From the NCBI RefSeq assembly GCF_033958435.1, contig NC_134147.1:40604001-40668000 (forward strand): a stretch of 64,000 nt of DNA, in the 5' to 3' direction. The notes beneath the pieces were generated by a model. The model was not told the DNA's origin. It searched no databases and saw only the letters and a list, made by a program, of their open reading frames with translations. This document shows positions 12,723-25,439 of the stretch, piece by piece. Position numbers and translations under genes: made by a program. Positions within the stretch are counted from its first letter, which is position 1, and each line of letters opens with the position of its first letter. The DNA is from Carettochelys insculpta (taxonomy: Eukaryota; Chordata; Testudines; Carettochelyidae).

Positions 12723-15501
12723 CAGGGAACGGGACTTACTTCTCACTGATCTGGTTCTGGGCAAAGGGATATCCTTCTAAGCTCTATGTCAGGGCAAAAG
12801 AAAGAGTCCAGTGGAGAACAGAGGGTTTTATTGGCCTTTATCTCTGACCTCAGAAAGTGAGTAGAGACTGGGCAATAACATAAGAAACCGGTCAGTCTCA
12901 GTGTAAACTGTCCCTAGATGTGTAGCAAAGAGTGAAGATGCAGTGGTGTTGACTCCTCCTCTTCTCTGTTCAGAGAACAAAGGAGGAAGAGTAAGCAGAG
13001 GCCATATTCATATTCTAACTAAGTGGAGGTCTTCCAACTCAGGGAAGGAACAGTCTACTGGACAAAAGCTTGGGTTCCCAGCAGCCTCGCCTAACCCTAT
13101 GACAGAGAGCATGATTAATTCCTCTCTAATTATTAATTGATAAACATTTGGATGACCAGCTGCTTTGTACAATTTAGCATTATTCTGAAATGCACACAGA
13201 TGTTTCCTGACCCTCTCATCCCATATTGGGGACACGGGAAACTTGCACACTTGTGAACACCGCAATATTTTTCACAGCCCCGGAGTTCCAGAAAGCTATG
13301 CCAATGACTGAGATGTTGCTTTGTCCAGGTACATCTTCCCATGAGCCCTTTCTGGTTCTGAGAAGCAAGAAAATCTGATTCTCTGTTCTTGTCAAACACA
13401 ATTTTTTCTGTCTTGTTTTCTCTTCTGCTGCCAACATTATGAATAAATTCCAACAAAGGGGCTAACAGACACAGAAAATTGTTCCATTGACAATTTTACT
13501 ACCACAAGTAAGTAGAGACCAAGTCCGTTTTCCCGCGCCCCAGTGATGTAAAGCTAACAAGCTGTAGGCATCAAATTTCAGCAACAACTAGAACTGTATA
13601 AAATATTGAGAATGATGTTAGGTTCATATTAAATAGTCAAAAGAAATAATACAGATCCTCTACATTACAGGATAGAACATTTTTGAAAACTGCAGAGTTG
13701 TGTATGAAATCTAAACTACTCCCTGGAAATTCCAACCTAAAATGGCACTGAAAGTGAGAAAAGCAGAATTTTTTTTTCCACGAGCTCTATTTTTCTAACA
13801 CAGAAGACAGCAAAGTATAATCAGTCATGGTCAAGTCCCTGCCAGTGAGTATTACTTTTTTAGCCTCAAACTCCAGGTGACTCACAACTTGTCTACCTGC
13901 CAACATCTGAAAATAATAAGTTATAGTACAGTTAACTAGAACTATGTGAACTTTGAAGTAGCTAAACCTAAATTAAATATATATAAACATACAAAACAGC
14001 CTGAGGCTAACAAATTTAATTCAGGCTCAGTCACTTAACTCCATCTTCATTTGTTTGTAGTTTTTTTTCCCCATCCTCCTCATATGTGGTCTCCTAAGGA
14101 AAATATCTAGTTGCTCATTGAGGGGCAAAGATTGTGTGTCTCAGCTCTTTCAATCAAAAACAGAGTCACTCACGGAGACAGAACTCCATGCTGGCTTAGA
14201 ATGGGTACTGTGTAAAATCAGTTCTCAACTGGGGTAAATCAGCACCTCTCTGTCGAAGCTGATTTGTACCACCTGAGGCTCTGGCTTTAGACAGTCCTAT
14301 GCTCATGCATCATTTGTAGCTGTACAGAAAACCCCTGCATATTTCTCACCATCAGAAATAAATTGCCTACTGGCTGCTTTAATGACAACACGGTGCATCC
14401 CACAGGAGTTTCTTGCTCAGACTGAAGAAACTTAGAGACCTGGTTCTAAAAGAAGTAACAGAGGAATCATCTCTTGCTAGTTTTTTATAAAAAGCAGTAA
14501 GCTACTTTATGACTGCCTGAGCTCTTCAGCTGCTCTTGGTAGATTGAAAATGTGTCCAAAATTATATAACACTTCAATGAGCCTGTTTAGAAAGGCCAGC
14601 TCATTTTTAGCACTGACAGTTTTGAAACTTTTAAGAGCCCTGAAAATGGAGTCAAGGGGAAATAGACTAAAAATAAAAAATTGGTGTCTGGGAGTGGAAA
14701 GAAGGAAGAAGCAAGGAGTCCTCAGAACTGGAACTCCAGCACAAGGTAACAATAGATGTGAACTATGAAAAACATCCGTTAGCTGGCTTGCAAAAAGCAA
14801 AGGATGCCCTATAGGAAGACAGAAAGCTCCTCTGTTATATAATTGGAGTTTGCGCGTGCATGTGTGGACAAGAAGACTGAATGAAAAGCCTACTCTAGGA
14901 AACCTATAACTCGGCAGGTTTGGCCAGGTACAGTATGTGGCGGGTGGTGTCAAACAATAAAAAGAAACAGTCTGTAGTTAGGGTTTGAATCAGGCTGCTG
15001 CTTTCCTTGCTAAACAGCAGCTGGTTTCATTGTTGCAGAGCCTATAAAAACACAAGGGACAAATGAGGCATAGGAAGGATAAGAAAGAATAACCAGAGAG
15101 TGTTGAACAATGCATGGCAGAGCCAGGCATCTCCAGGATGATTTGGAAACCTTTTGGTTCATGATGGATTTGCATAGGAATGGAGGGGGTAGAAGGAACC
15201 TAACCAGTGTATGCTTACCCTACCTCTTCCCCACTCAACTCGTCCCTAATTAATTTGTGTCTTGGGGGGAGGGAACAGCCTGTCCAACAACATATTCATT
15301 TCTTCCTGTGATTGGGTGGCCCCATCTCATGTCAATAGTAGGATCATATGGGCTTCATAAATTGTATAGTTGTGTACAGACTCCATTGTTTATATTTGTG
15401 GGTTGTCCTAAACCATATTGCTAGACTACAATCACAGGGGTTAGAGATCTTAGACGTTTGTCATAACTTTTCTTAGGCTATATCTAAGGAGAGCTCCCAT
15501 C
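12723..15501. other. Unannotated non-coding DNA
   Basis: No nameable feature. Overlapping open frames occur on the minus strand at 13008-13456 and 14507-14953 without splice context or protein family resemblance. Confidence 0.5.
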
Positions 15502-15504
15502 TCT

Positions 15505-15923
15505 GGCTGCTGCTACACTGCCATGGTCCCGTTGGAAGGGCCATGGGAATGAGGCAATTTGAAGCAAGCTAATGAGGTGCTGACATGCACATTCAGCACC
15601 TCATTAGCATAATGGTGACCACGTGCACAAACTTTGATTTTCAGATTGACAGTGAAAATGGGGGCAGATTTGAAATAAGTGCCCTGCTTCGACATTCCCT
15701 TACTCCCACAGAACTAGAATGGATTAAGGGAATGTCGAAGTGGGGCACTTATTTCGAAACTGCCCCCATCTTCACTGTTAATCTGAAACTCGAAGTTTGT
15801 TCGCATGGCTGTCATTATGCTAATGAGGTGCTGAATATGCATGTCTGTGCCTCATTAGCTTGCTTCCAATTGCCTCATTACCATGGCCCCTTCCAACGGG
15901 ATCGTGGTAGTGTAGCAGCAGCC
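15505..15923. mobile_element. Harbinger-like MITE, 419 bp, complete
   Basis: Ends GGCTGCTGCTACACTGCCAT and GGCTGCTGCTACACTACCAC (right, reverse complement) are flanked by the 3-bp duplication TCT (15502-15504 and 15924-15926). The arms include CCGTTGGAAGGGGCCATGG-like sequence and the inner palindrome GCTAATGAGG...CCTCATTAGC. A second, central palindrome is centred near 15710 (GACATTCCCTTA / TAAGGGAATGTC). Confidence 0.75.
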
Positions 15924-15984
15924 TCTGTATCCCTCCCATCTGATTCTTTCACTTCATGCATCTGACATAGTGATCTGCAGCTCA

Positions 15985-16020
15985 CAAAAGTCTTTAAGGT
16001 ACCACTGAATTTCTTGATGT
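15985..16020 (+). mobile_element. Possible short Penelope-like tail fragment
   Basis: AAAAGTCTTTAAGGTACCAC followed by TGAATTTCTTGATGTT resembles the GTCTTTAAAGTGCCAC...CTTCTTGTT tail of the other Penelope-like copies. It is only about 36 bp long and could be coincidental. Confidence 0.35.
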
Positions 16021-16300
16021 TACTGCACCCAGGAGTGTGCTTCACAGTCTGGGTAGATACACAGGCACTTGAGCTAGTGCACTGAAAATAGCTGTATATC
16101 TGGGGGCATCGGGACAGCAGATGTAGCAAGACACTGGGGAGCAAACAACCCAGAGCCCCTTGGTACATTTCTGATGGCTAGCCCAAACTGCTGCCCATGC
16201 TACCCTGTGCTGCTCCGTTACTTTCAGTGCAATAGCTCAAGTAGCACCGAGGAATGTCTGACTACCTGCACTGGAAAGCACACTCCCAGCTGTAGTATAC
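16021..16300. mobile_element. Palindromic MITE-like element
   Basis: The left arm (CACCCAGGAGTGTGCTTC ... ACTTGAGCTAGTGCACTGAA) is matched by the reverse complement of the right arm (CTGGGAGTGTGCTTTCC ... ACTTGAGCTATTGCACTGAA). The element sits between two complete MITEs. It belongs to the same family as the copy at 2758-3022. No target duplication is clear. Confidence 0.55.
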
Positions 16301-16311
16301 AAATACACCAA

Positions 16312-16670
16312 CCCTGTGTCTACAAAAGCCCCTTGCTTTCAGAAGGGGCATGCTAATGAGTGTGCTGGAAAGATGCTAATGAGGTGCTTCCATGAATATG
16401 CAGTGCTTCATTAGCATAATGGTGGTTGTGGCAATTCGAAAGTGCGGCTTTTCGAATCGCGCGCCGCCTGTGGAAACGGGGACCTTCCGAAAGGATCCCC
16501 CAGTTTTGGCAAGCCCATTCTTCCTATCTGAAAGCCGCACGTTCGAATCGCCATGGCTGCCATTATGCTAATGAGGTGCTGCATATTCACGGCTGCACCT
16601 CATTAGCATGTTTCGAACCCACCCATTAGTATGCCCCTTCCAAAAGGAAGGGGCTCATGTAGGCCCAGCC
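16312..16670. mobile_element. Harbinger-like MITE, about 359 bp
   Basis: The right end reads GGCTGGGCCTACATGAGCCC in reverse complement; the left end is CCCTGTGTCTACAAAAGCCC, with the first two bases altered. Flanks CAA and TAA agree at two of three positions. Inner palindromes include GCTAATGAGG / CCTCATTAGC and AAAGTGCGGCTTTTCGAATCG / CGATTCGAACG. Confidence 0.65.
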
Positions 16671-16961
16671 TAAGTGTGAAAAGATTAATTCTTGGAGACG
16701 TGAACTATGATATATGCTCTGTTTGCTATTCTACAGCAGCCATACTAAATATGTGTTACGGGCAACTTTTTGTTTACATGGGTGAGGAGAAATGATCAGA
16801 AAATTCCCCTGTCAAATGAATTTAGAAGGCAATACATTAGCAAGACCTTCCTGGACGCTGTTCATTCCTACTCAGGCAAACTGCAAAATCTGTCTCAGCT
16901 CCCTTGTGTCTGGTGAAGGTACCAGATCAGGTACCGTGAGGCTTAGCAGAAGTGTGACTAT

Positions 16962-17343
16962 GGCTATGTCTACACTAGCATTCCTCTTTCGAAGAGGTAT
17001 GCAAATGAGGGAAATTGAAAATGCAAATGAGTCACTGATTTACATATCTGCACCTCATTTGCATATTCCTCTTTGGAAATATGAAAAGCAGTGTAGATGT
17101 GGCTTTTTAATCCCCATCTTTGAAAGGAAGAACTCTTCTTCCTAAAAAAAAAGTCTAGGAAGAAGGGTTCTTTTGAATATGGGGTTTACTTTTGAAAGAA
17201 CTGCACCTACACTGCTTTTCTTCTTTCAAAAGAAGAATATGGAAATGATATGCTGGATATGTAAATCTATGCCTCATTTGCATTTTAGAGTTCCCTCACT
17301 TGCATGCCTCTTTTGAAAGAGGAATGCGAGCGTAGACACAGCC
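16962..17343. mobile_element. Harbinger-like MITE with four octamer motifs, complete
   Basis: Ends GGCTATGTCTACACTAGCAT and GGCTGTGTCTACGCTCGCAT (right, reverse complement) are flanked by TAT on both sides (16959-16961 and 17344-17346). The element contains ATGCAAAT at 16999-17006 and 17021-17028, and ATTTGCAT at 17057-17064 and 17276-17283. A divergent relative is at 34620-35027. Confidence 0.78.
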
Positions 17344-17655
17344 TATACGTGAGCCATGGAACAAAAGCAAGAGTAATTTTTAGTTGATGTTTCTTAGTGT
17401 GACCATTGTTTGATTTGCAAATGTCTTCTGCAGTGGAATCTCCATCTTCTTTAGTAGGAGTTCTGCCAGTGGATGGCCTGCAGGAGACAGCAAAGTGTAT
17501 GGAGACCTGGGTGGGGAAGTACAGCACATTTGTGGAGAGTACCAATTACCCAGTTTGGTGAATCATCCGAATCCACTCTCACTCACCACAGAAATGCAGC
17601 CATTTCTAGGGAGAAACATTGGTCTGTCAAATGCAAACAATAAGATGAATGCACA

Positions 17656-18036
17656 TGTTATGGTTACACTGACGCGAACTGCTGACAGCAGTATGCAAAT
17701 GAACAGTCTCAAAAATGCAAATGGATGCTTATTTGCATATTTACTCACCAGCAGATACTGCCTCCAGCACGATAAAAGCTGTGTAAACCTGGTTCTGCCA
17801 GTGAACCCTGCACTTAGTTGGCAGCCTCTTCTGCCAGATTTTTTTCAGGCATAAGAGGCTGCTGACAAAGTCGGAGGAGGGGATGGTTTGCTGGTAGAAC
17901 CACGTTCACACAGCTTTTTTTCTGTTGGTGGCAGTGTCTGATGGTGAGTGAATATGCAAATGAGCAGCCATTTGCATTTTTGAGACCTCCTATTTGCATA
18001 GTGCTACCAGCAGTTGATGTCAGTGTAACCATAGCC
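17656..18036. mobile_element. MITE with six octamer motifs
   Basis: The inverted ends are TGTTATGGTTACACTGAC (left) and GGCTATGGTTACACTGAC (right, reverse complement). Both arms continue through AACTGCTG, and the whole element is close to palindromic. No target duplication is visible (ACA versus TTT), perhaps because of mutation at the left edge. Octamer words occur at 17693-17700, 17715-17722, 17731-17738, 17954-17961, 17970-17977 and 17992-17999. Confidence 0.65.
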
Positions 18037-19795
18037 TTTAGGTTTGGAAGTGCTATTGTTTCCCATTGAAGCTGGAGTGGAGCAGTTTTTGGAAGGTCAA
18101 GAGTAGTTACTCATAATGGAATTTAGTCAAGGCATTGACTTTAAACTCCTCATTCTTCTGAAAAAAACCAAAAACCAAAAAGACATTCTGGAATCTTTAG
18201 TGAATATGGGTGGTCAGGATCCACACATAACAATCTCATCAGAAAGTCACATTCTTTACATGCTAACTCCTTGAGAGAAAATGCAGGAAAAAATAAAATT
18301 TGCCCGTTTCAGTGATTCTAAACCTCAGTGTGGGATTCTAATCACTATTACATCACTTTTAAAACCTTGACAGCTTTGATTTAGATCTCCAGCAGACACC
18401 CAATATATTCACTACTTAATTCCAACACAGATGTGCCTTGTTCCTATACACCCTTTATTTAATACAATATTGCATTGTCAAGAGTTGGCCGATCACCATC
18501 TTTGTCCTCACTGATCACCCAACCCCACTTCCTGGCTAATTTGCTTTTGTTGTTGTTCTTCATACTGTCCCTCTCTGGTGGCTCTCTCTCTATAAGATCA
18601 TTGTGGAAGGGACTGAGCCTTCGTTTGTATTTGTACAGCAAATAGTGGCTGCAAGTGTTGTCCTAACCTGCACCAATTTCCAGCTCATCTGACAAGTGTA
18701 ACTAACTATTATTGCGATTTCAGACCCAATCCTGCAATGAAGCCAATGGGAATTTGCACAACCACAGAATTCCATCTGCATGGAGTCCATCACAGGATCA
18801 CCCCACATTTGTAAATATTTCCAGGTTATTTTAAAGCCCAATATTGGCAGGTACAGCATTAACTGTTCTTTGCGGGCAAGTGTCTCTCTCACTGTATTTC
18901 ATATTAAAATGCACTTGTATGCCCATTCTTTTCATTTTAAACTATAAAGCACCTTAAACCTGATGACTTATGTTTATTTCACAGTGGATGCACTTACAAT
19001 AATTGACTTCATTAGGTGTTTGCCCATAAAGGACTTCATGATATGGCCCATTATTTTTAAAGATGCATCACCTCAACGAAAGCTGCATTTCAGATTCAAT
19101 GTACTTTTTATTTATTTATTGATGTGGAGATAGGCAGTTAACCTCTTTGTGTGTGGGGGCGGGGAGCGGATTCCACTAAGGCACCTGCATCTTTACGCCC
19201 TAAACAGATTGTAACTTTGGCTATTAGTAACAAAACTTTAATAAATTTTGGGAGGCAAATTCTTAAGAACAACATCATTAGATGCATTTGCAAAGGCAGA
19301 GAAGTTATCAAGAAAGTTATTAAAGTCCTGGCAAAGCACAGGTCCAAAGTACAAATTTCTCTTAGCGAGGGGTAGGTATCTATTCGCTCCTATTCATGAA
19401 CTGTATATTATTTCTACAATGTTTCTGCGCTTAGCAATTCAGTGGAGTTTTTTTAAGCAAATGTTCATGCTCAAATAGCCTAGAACCTTATCCAACCTAT
19501 CTTTATAATCTTGAGTATCATAGGTAATTTTAAAGATTTGCCAGACAGCTTCTCATCTGCTTTCAAAACATTTGCTCTAGCATGGAGCATAGAATTCTCT
19601 GTTAAGGAAGAAATCATTATAAAATTTATGAAAACTAGAGTATGCATGATGGAATCCTCTGTACCATTTCTATCTAATTTGCTGATGAGATGGAAATACA
19701 GAAAAACAGCAATTTCTGTACTAAAACCAGCTGGTTCAATAGACTGTCTCTGGCAGTGGCCAATATCAGAAGCTATCTAGCTAAGGTACTTGTAC
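18037..19795. other. Unannotated non-coding DNA
   Basis: No supported feature. Short overlapping frames on both strands are not convincing. Confidence 0.55.
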
Positions 19796-20008
19796 AGCCC
19801 CTACTGCCATAGCACCTGAGTACCACCTTCCCAACTGCAATGTATTTATCTTCCTATCCTCAAAAGCTGGAAGTGTTTTATCCCGTTTTTGCAGATGGGG
19901 AACTGAGGCACAAAGAGAGAAAGTCAGGCAGAAAGACTATGGTGAAACAGGGCATTGCACTTGATCTTCACAGGCTAGCACCCTAACAATTAGCCCAACC
20001 TTCCTCCC
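19796..20008 (-). mobile_element. MIR-like SINE
   Basis: GCAGATGGGGAACTGAGGCACAAAGAGAG, in the middle of this stretch, is the antisense MIR core. It is followed by CTAGCACCCTAACAATTAGC, the antisense of the tRNA-like head. Boundaries are approximate. Confidence 0.65.
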
Positions 20009-20509
20009 AGTAATCAGTTATGGAACAACTCTACCTTGGGGAAAATCTTTCCTAATCCTCCCTGGTTAGAAGTTATGTCCTGAAACATGAGAACATGCTT
20101 CCTTCCAAATCTCTTTATTTTTATCAGTTTTAGTTTTTGTAAACAAAGCCAGACATCCTCATTATTACACAAAGGTCTGATCCATTTCTTGAATCCTGCT
20201 AAACTCTTTGCCTCAAAGGTCTCTGGTTGCAATGAGTTCTGCAGATGAACTGTGTGCTCTATGGGGAAGGATAGTCACTGTAACCACAAAGAGTAGAAAA
20301 GCTACAGTCACTGCTGAGCATTTTCTACATCTAGTTTTCTTCACAAGACATTCCTACACAGTTCTCCTTGTCCCAGCTGCACCTCCCAAAATTACAAGAC
20401 GTTTAAGTAGCATAAAGTCTACTCAATCAAAATTCTAATACTTGTGGAGGACGGCCATTGCTTGTGGTGGTTTTTGTTTTGGGGGTGGGGGAGCGTTGTC
20501 TATGTATTT

Positions 20510-20705
20510 GGGTGCTCACCTTTTTTCCCTCTAACTTTTTCCATCCAGGGTGGAATACATTTTTTATGTGCACCAAGGCATGAACAGATGTGCACCACGA
20601 AAAGAAACACATGCTGCTGGCTCTGGGTAGCTGTGGGTGCTCTGCTAATCAGCTGTGTGGCACCTGAATCTTAGCTGGGCAGCTGCCCGCCCAAGTGCTC
20701 AACCT
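20510..20705. mobile_element. Possible hAT-like dispersed repeat fragment
   Basis: The words TTCCCTCTAACTTTTTCCATCC, TATGTGCACCAAGGC and AATCAGCTGTGTGGCACCTG recall a dispersed repeat common in turtles and birds. I see no terminal repeats in this copy, so the class is uncertain. Confidence 0.3.
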
Positions 20706-22296
20706 AAGCGAAACACTGGTAACAACTCATAGGACAAGTTTCTCTTGACGTTCTCAGATTAAGGTCAAAATACTAAACTCCAACAGCTGGAGTTTGTGGC
20801 AGAAATTCCCACGCAAGCTTAACTGCAGCTCCAACTATTATATCAGTGTAATATCCCATCATTGGCCCCCTGTAAACTGCATTTTGATACTGGCTCACTT
20901 TTAAAGTGCAGTCCTTAGTGACAACAAGTACTGTTAAAATGTTTTGTAGGAGCACAGCTTTCCTCTCATCTCATGAATGCTATTTGAGGACTACTTAGAG
21001 AAAAGAGCTTTAAAGAAATAAAATAGCCACAGTCTAACAACACAATGGTCGTGTGGTAAATGTTTGGAAATTTATAGTCTATGAATAACACATGATAGTA
21101 GGGTTGTCTTAATAGCTTGTTATATATACTGAAATTCATTCACATTGTGGAGACCTCTGCAATGTCCTTCATACCACTTAAAAGCACCCTGGATCTGCTG
21201 TTTTGTGGGGCTGAACTGAAGCACATGAGTGAGTCAACTTGTGCCTCCAGTCACAATGTACATTGCATAGGGGCTATGAACTGATTGGAAGAGGCCGGTG
21301 TTGTCACTGGAAGCAGGCCAGAGGTGAGCACATTAGATCTACTCTTCTGCAGAGCCATGCTTAATGGACTTTGCTGCCTGTGTATGGGTTGGGGTGTGAA
21401 AATTCCATCTCTCCCAGCCTCCGCCGAGTACTTCGTGAAAAGCTATAATTAAATCTTTACATAGGGAGGAGTGAATTTCAGCTTTCAGAATTTTCTCTGT
21501 TTTCCCCACTACCGCACATAACTGTTAAAGCATTTATGATACACAGCTAGGAAATAAAAACAGTCAACAAATCATATTTTTCTAAAACCTATACTAACAA
21601 CACAGTCACTATACTAATAACTTGAGCCAATATGAAGATTATTAATCATAGTTTGCCCTTGTATCACATTTTATGTTTAGGGGGTTTCAAAGCACCTGCA
21701 GAACTCCTGTCAGATCTGGAAATACTATTACCTTCATTTTACAAACAGGAGGCTGAAGCATAGAAAGATTGTCTGACTTCCAAATCTTGGTTGTAATGTC
21801 TTTAGGTCAAGAACCACCCCTTTGTTTACGTTTATACACTGCTCAAAATAATAGGACCTTCTTCTACAATAGGGGCACATAAATACTACCCTACTACAAA
21901 TAACATCTAATAAATAAATTAATAAACAAATAAACAAAAAAACAAATAAATAATAATGGAGACTAGTGTCTCCTGGCTCAAAGTCTTGGGTTTTAACCAT
22001 AGTGCCGTTCTTTCCTTTGTTTGTGTAAATATGAATGGAAGTTTATGTTCAGAGAGTGAGCTGCAGCTAAGAATGGTGCAGGTGTATTTAAAATGCCCTT
22101 GTACTAACTGATTTCCTTATATTCCAAAGGGAAAGTCAGTCTGAAGAAACAGCAGTGATATTGCCACCTGCCCTTGCTCAGGATTTCTGCCATCTGAGAG
22201 CAGGTTTTAAGTCAGCTGAGGCTACACAGAAGCTCCAGCTATGAAGTCAGAGGGAAGACCCTAAGTCACTGTATCCCAGTTGCCCCGATCACATCC
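20706..22296. other. Mostly unannotated DNA with a weak MIR trace
   Basis: About 21660-21810 contains a faint antisense MIR pattern (TTACCTTCATTTTACAAACAGG). A low-complexity AATAAATAAACAAA stretch lies at about 21897-21950. I see nothing else to name. Confidence 0.45.
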
Positions 22297-22309
22297 CTTA
22301 ATGAAACAG

Positions 22310-22442
22310 TAACAGATAGAATATAGACTAACACAGCTTTCTATCAAAACAAAAAGGCAGTCCAGTAGTAGCACTTTAAAGACTAACAAAACTAATAAAT
22401 AATTTTGTTAGTCTTTAAAGTGCTACTAGACTGCCTTTTTGT
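22310..22442. mobile_element. Penelope-like head-to-head dimer
   Basis: Left half, antisense: ATATAGACTAACACAGC, CAAAAAGGCAGTCCAG, GCACTTTAAAGACTAACAAA. Right half, sense: TTTGTTAGTCTTTAAAGTGC, TACTAGACTGCCTTTTTG. The two meet at CTAATAAATAA. The 13-bp duplication CTTAATGAAACAG is at 22297-22309 and 22443-22455. Both copies lack the hammerhead-like part, so the joint lies in the tail region. Confidence 0.62.
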
Positions 22443-22455
22443 CTTAATGAAACAG

Positions 22456-23057
22456 CATTGACTATTTTGGGGCAAAGCTACCTCCTATGGTTGCTTCTTT
22501 CTTCCGCCTCACCCCACCCTCTGCAGCTGAGAAGAAATCATGACTACATTCTACTATTGCAGAAGCCATCCAATGAATTTTCTGCCAAAAGGGGTCATTT
22601 CTCTTTTACATCACTTCACTCTCACTTCAAACAAAATGCTGCTCTTTAGCCTCAAGCCTTTTCACATTTTATCTGTACCCTGTCATATCTCATTCACTAT
22701 TAAGATGTTGACAATCTCTTCCAGTTGACCAATGAACAGGTCACTTTGCTGTGATGCCCACAAAAAAGTTTGATACTAATTAGTCTGTTGGTGTACTGAT
22801 AGCCCATGGGGCTTGTAGGTGTTCTAGTTGTGTAGTAATACCAATAACAAATGAACAGAAGAATAACAATCCTAGGTATGATGGCATGACTGGGGTCTGT
22901 GTATCTAAGTCTCACTTTTACATGTATACTGAAAGTCAGACATATCCACAGATATACGTACTACACAGGCATACTATGTTCTAAATACCAGCTCATATGC
23001 ATTAATTGATCACCACAAAAAGCTTTACAATCTTCCCTCTGCAAAAAATTATATATA

Positions 23058-23102
<45 letters not shown>

Positions 23103-23914
23103 GAAAAAATATATTTACTCAAGATCTACATCTTATAATAATACCTAACTTAAATTGTTCAAATTATCCTGTAATGACTGATTTTTTTAATTGGTTAAAA
23201 TTTCTATTGTAATATTTATCTGTGAACAAAGTACAAAAATGAAGGGCTTTGAATTGTTTCAAATTAACAGCTATAAAATGTGATTTAAATGCTTTTATTC
23301 AAAATTAATTATTTGAGAGCAGGTATTCTAATACTACTTGAACAGCAGGATGCAACATTTTTAGTATTATGAACAAGAAGCTTTTGCCATGTAAACTCAT
23401 GGAGTGAAATCTCATCCTTGATCTTCAAAGTGTAACAAAGAGCTATTGATTGGGAGCATATTGTCATTTAAATTACAATTAGGGATGGGTGAAAGGTGGT
23501 TATTCAACAATTCAAACTCCCCCACTTTTTTAATGCTGTCAAGGGCAACTTAACCTTAACCCAAACACACACCTTTGAAAACTTCTGAGAGTTTCAAATA
23601 TTTCAACAACCAATGTGGTGTGTTTAAAGCAACACATCAGTACATTTCTATAAGGCACATGTTGAATTTTATCAGTGATGTAATTAGGAATCTAATAAAG
23701 CTCACTATTGAAAACCTTCACTCCCAGATACAGGATAACTAACCTTTGATCAGGAATTGGGGGAGCTTTACAATTTACTATTAAATTATGTCACACATGC
23801 CATTTTGCTAGACTAGCTAATTACATGGTCTAAGGTCCTGCTCCAACTCCCATTAAAGTTAGAGAGAGTCTTGAGTTAACAGAAAAAGCAACAGGCCCTT
23901 TATACTTAAGTTCG
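22456..23914. other. Unannotated DNA with a (GA)n tract
   Basis: The only clear feature is the microsatellite at 23065-23096. The rest is AT-rich without recognisable repeats or exons. Confidence 0.5.
23065..23096. repeat. (GA)16 microsatellite
   Basis: Uninterrupted GA dinucleotides. Confidence 0.95.
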
Positions 23915-24095
23915 TAGTGGCACTAGGCTAGGAGCCAGAAGACTTGGATTCTAATCTTGGGTTTGCAAGTGACCTGTTGTGTGTGACTCTGGACAAGCCA
24001 CTTCACCTCTCTGTCCCCTCCCACCCTTTGTTTGCTGGCCATTTATATTATACGCTCTTCAGAATGGTGTCTAGTGTAAAAGGCGCCTGACCTTT
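23915..24095 (+). mobile_element. MIR-like SINE
   Basis: GTGGCACTAGGCTAGGAGCC, then AAGACTTGGATTCTAATCTT, GACTCTGGACAAGCCACTTC and ACCTCTCTGTCCC follow the sense order of a MIR element: tRNA-like head, B-box-like part, then core. It lies immediately before an antisense CR1 end. Confidence 0.7.
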
Positions 24096-24101
24096 TACAA
24101 A

Positions 24102-25010
24102 ATCATAGAAATGTAGAGTAAGATGGGACTTTATAAGGTCAAGTCCAGCCACCAATATTTAGGCAATAAAAGTAATCCCAGACCTTTCCTGACTGCTATT
24201 TGTCCAACTTTTCTTCTGAAAACCTCCCTCAATGGGGACTCCACAACCTCCCCGGAAGCCTATTCCAGAGACTACCTTCTCTTATCGGTAGAAATATTTT
24301 CCTTATATCTGACCTAAATCTGCCTTGCTATAGATTAAGTTGATTACTTTTTGTCCTATCTCCGTTGGCTGTGGAGATCAAATGAACCTATCTCTTAACA
24401 TTTCTGAACACTTATCAGCTCCCTTCCCCGAGTCATCTTTTCTCAATATTAAACATGCCAAGTGTTTTGTAACCTTTCCTCCCAGTTTAGGTTTTCTAAA
24501 ACTGTTATCATGTTTGTTGCTCCTCTCTGTACTTTCTGTAGTTGACACACACCCTCTTGAACTGTGACACCCAGACCTGGACACATACTTCAGCTGAAGC
24601 CTCCCCAGAAGAGCAAGACAATTATCTCCCATGTCTTACAAACAACACTCACCATAAAACACCCCGGAGTAACACTAGAGATTTTTAACTGCACCATGTT
24701 CTTGACATAGATTTGATATGTGGTCCTGTAAAACACCCAGATCCCTTTCAGCCATACTTCCACCTAGCTAGTTATTTGTCATTGTGCGTTGTATGTAATT
24801 GTGCATTAGATTGCTCCTTCCAAGATGGAGTACTTTGCACTTGTCTTTATTGCCTTTCATTTTGTTGACTTCTGCAAAATTCTCTAATTTGCCAAGGTAA
24901 TTTCCAATTCTAAGCCTGTGTTCTGGTGTTTGTGATGGTGTCATTCACAATTTTTAAATGCATTCTCTCAACTCCATTATTCAAATCATTAGTAAAAATT
25001 TATGATTAGG
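24102..25010 (-). mobile_element. CR1 LINE 3' end
   Basis: The stretch begins AATCATAGAAATGTAGAGTAAG, the reverse complement of a CR1 3' tail. It continues with GGGGACTCCACAACCTCCCC, TATTCCAGAGACTACC and TTTTTGTCCTATCTCC, the typical antisense order of the CR1 3' region. The part beyond about 24700 (GATGGAGTACTTTGCACTTG) is likely still CR1. There is no intact reverse transcriptase; this is a 5'-truncated copy. The open frames at 24123-24632 are shadows of the repeat. Confidence 0.75.
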
Positions 25011-25439
25011 CAGCTGACTGCAGTCCAAAAAGACACATATCCCAATATTCTTTGGACTCAGGCCAATGTTCAGGTTGGAATGGATTTTTTTCCCTTCACT
25101 ATAGACTAGTGAATGTACTGAAGTTTTGAGAGTTTTTGACTTTCCCTTTAGCAGAAGCTAGAATAAGACTCCTTTTGCCAAGTATGGTATGTTAAGTTTT
25201 ACTTTGAAAGATTTATTACAAAGTTATGTCTTGATCCAAATTCCAGTGAGGTCAATAGAAAGACTCTCAGACAGCAGTAGGCTTTCAGTCAACCTCTGGG
25301 GATCAAAGATCCTTTGTGGAACCAGGGAATTATCAAGCCATAGCATATTCTAATCCTCAACAAGAGGACCAAGAGTGGGTAGTATTCCTGAAGAAGTGGG
25401 GCATCTTAGGGCTTTTACTTAACAGTTAACATCAATGTT

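Noticed and set aside
14507..14953. 148-codon minus-strand frame
   Set aside because: No splice context, no motif and an overlapping plus-strand frame; treated as chance.
24123..24632. Open frames on both strands
   Set aside because: They coincide with the antisense CR1 3' end and are shadows of the repeat.
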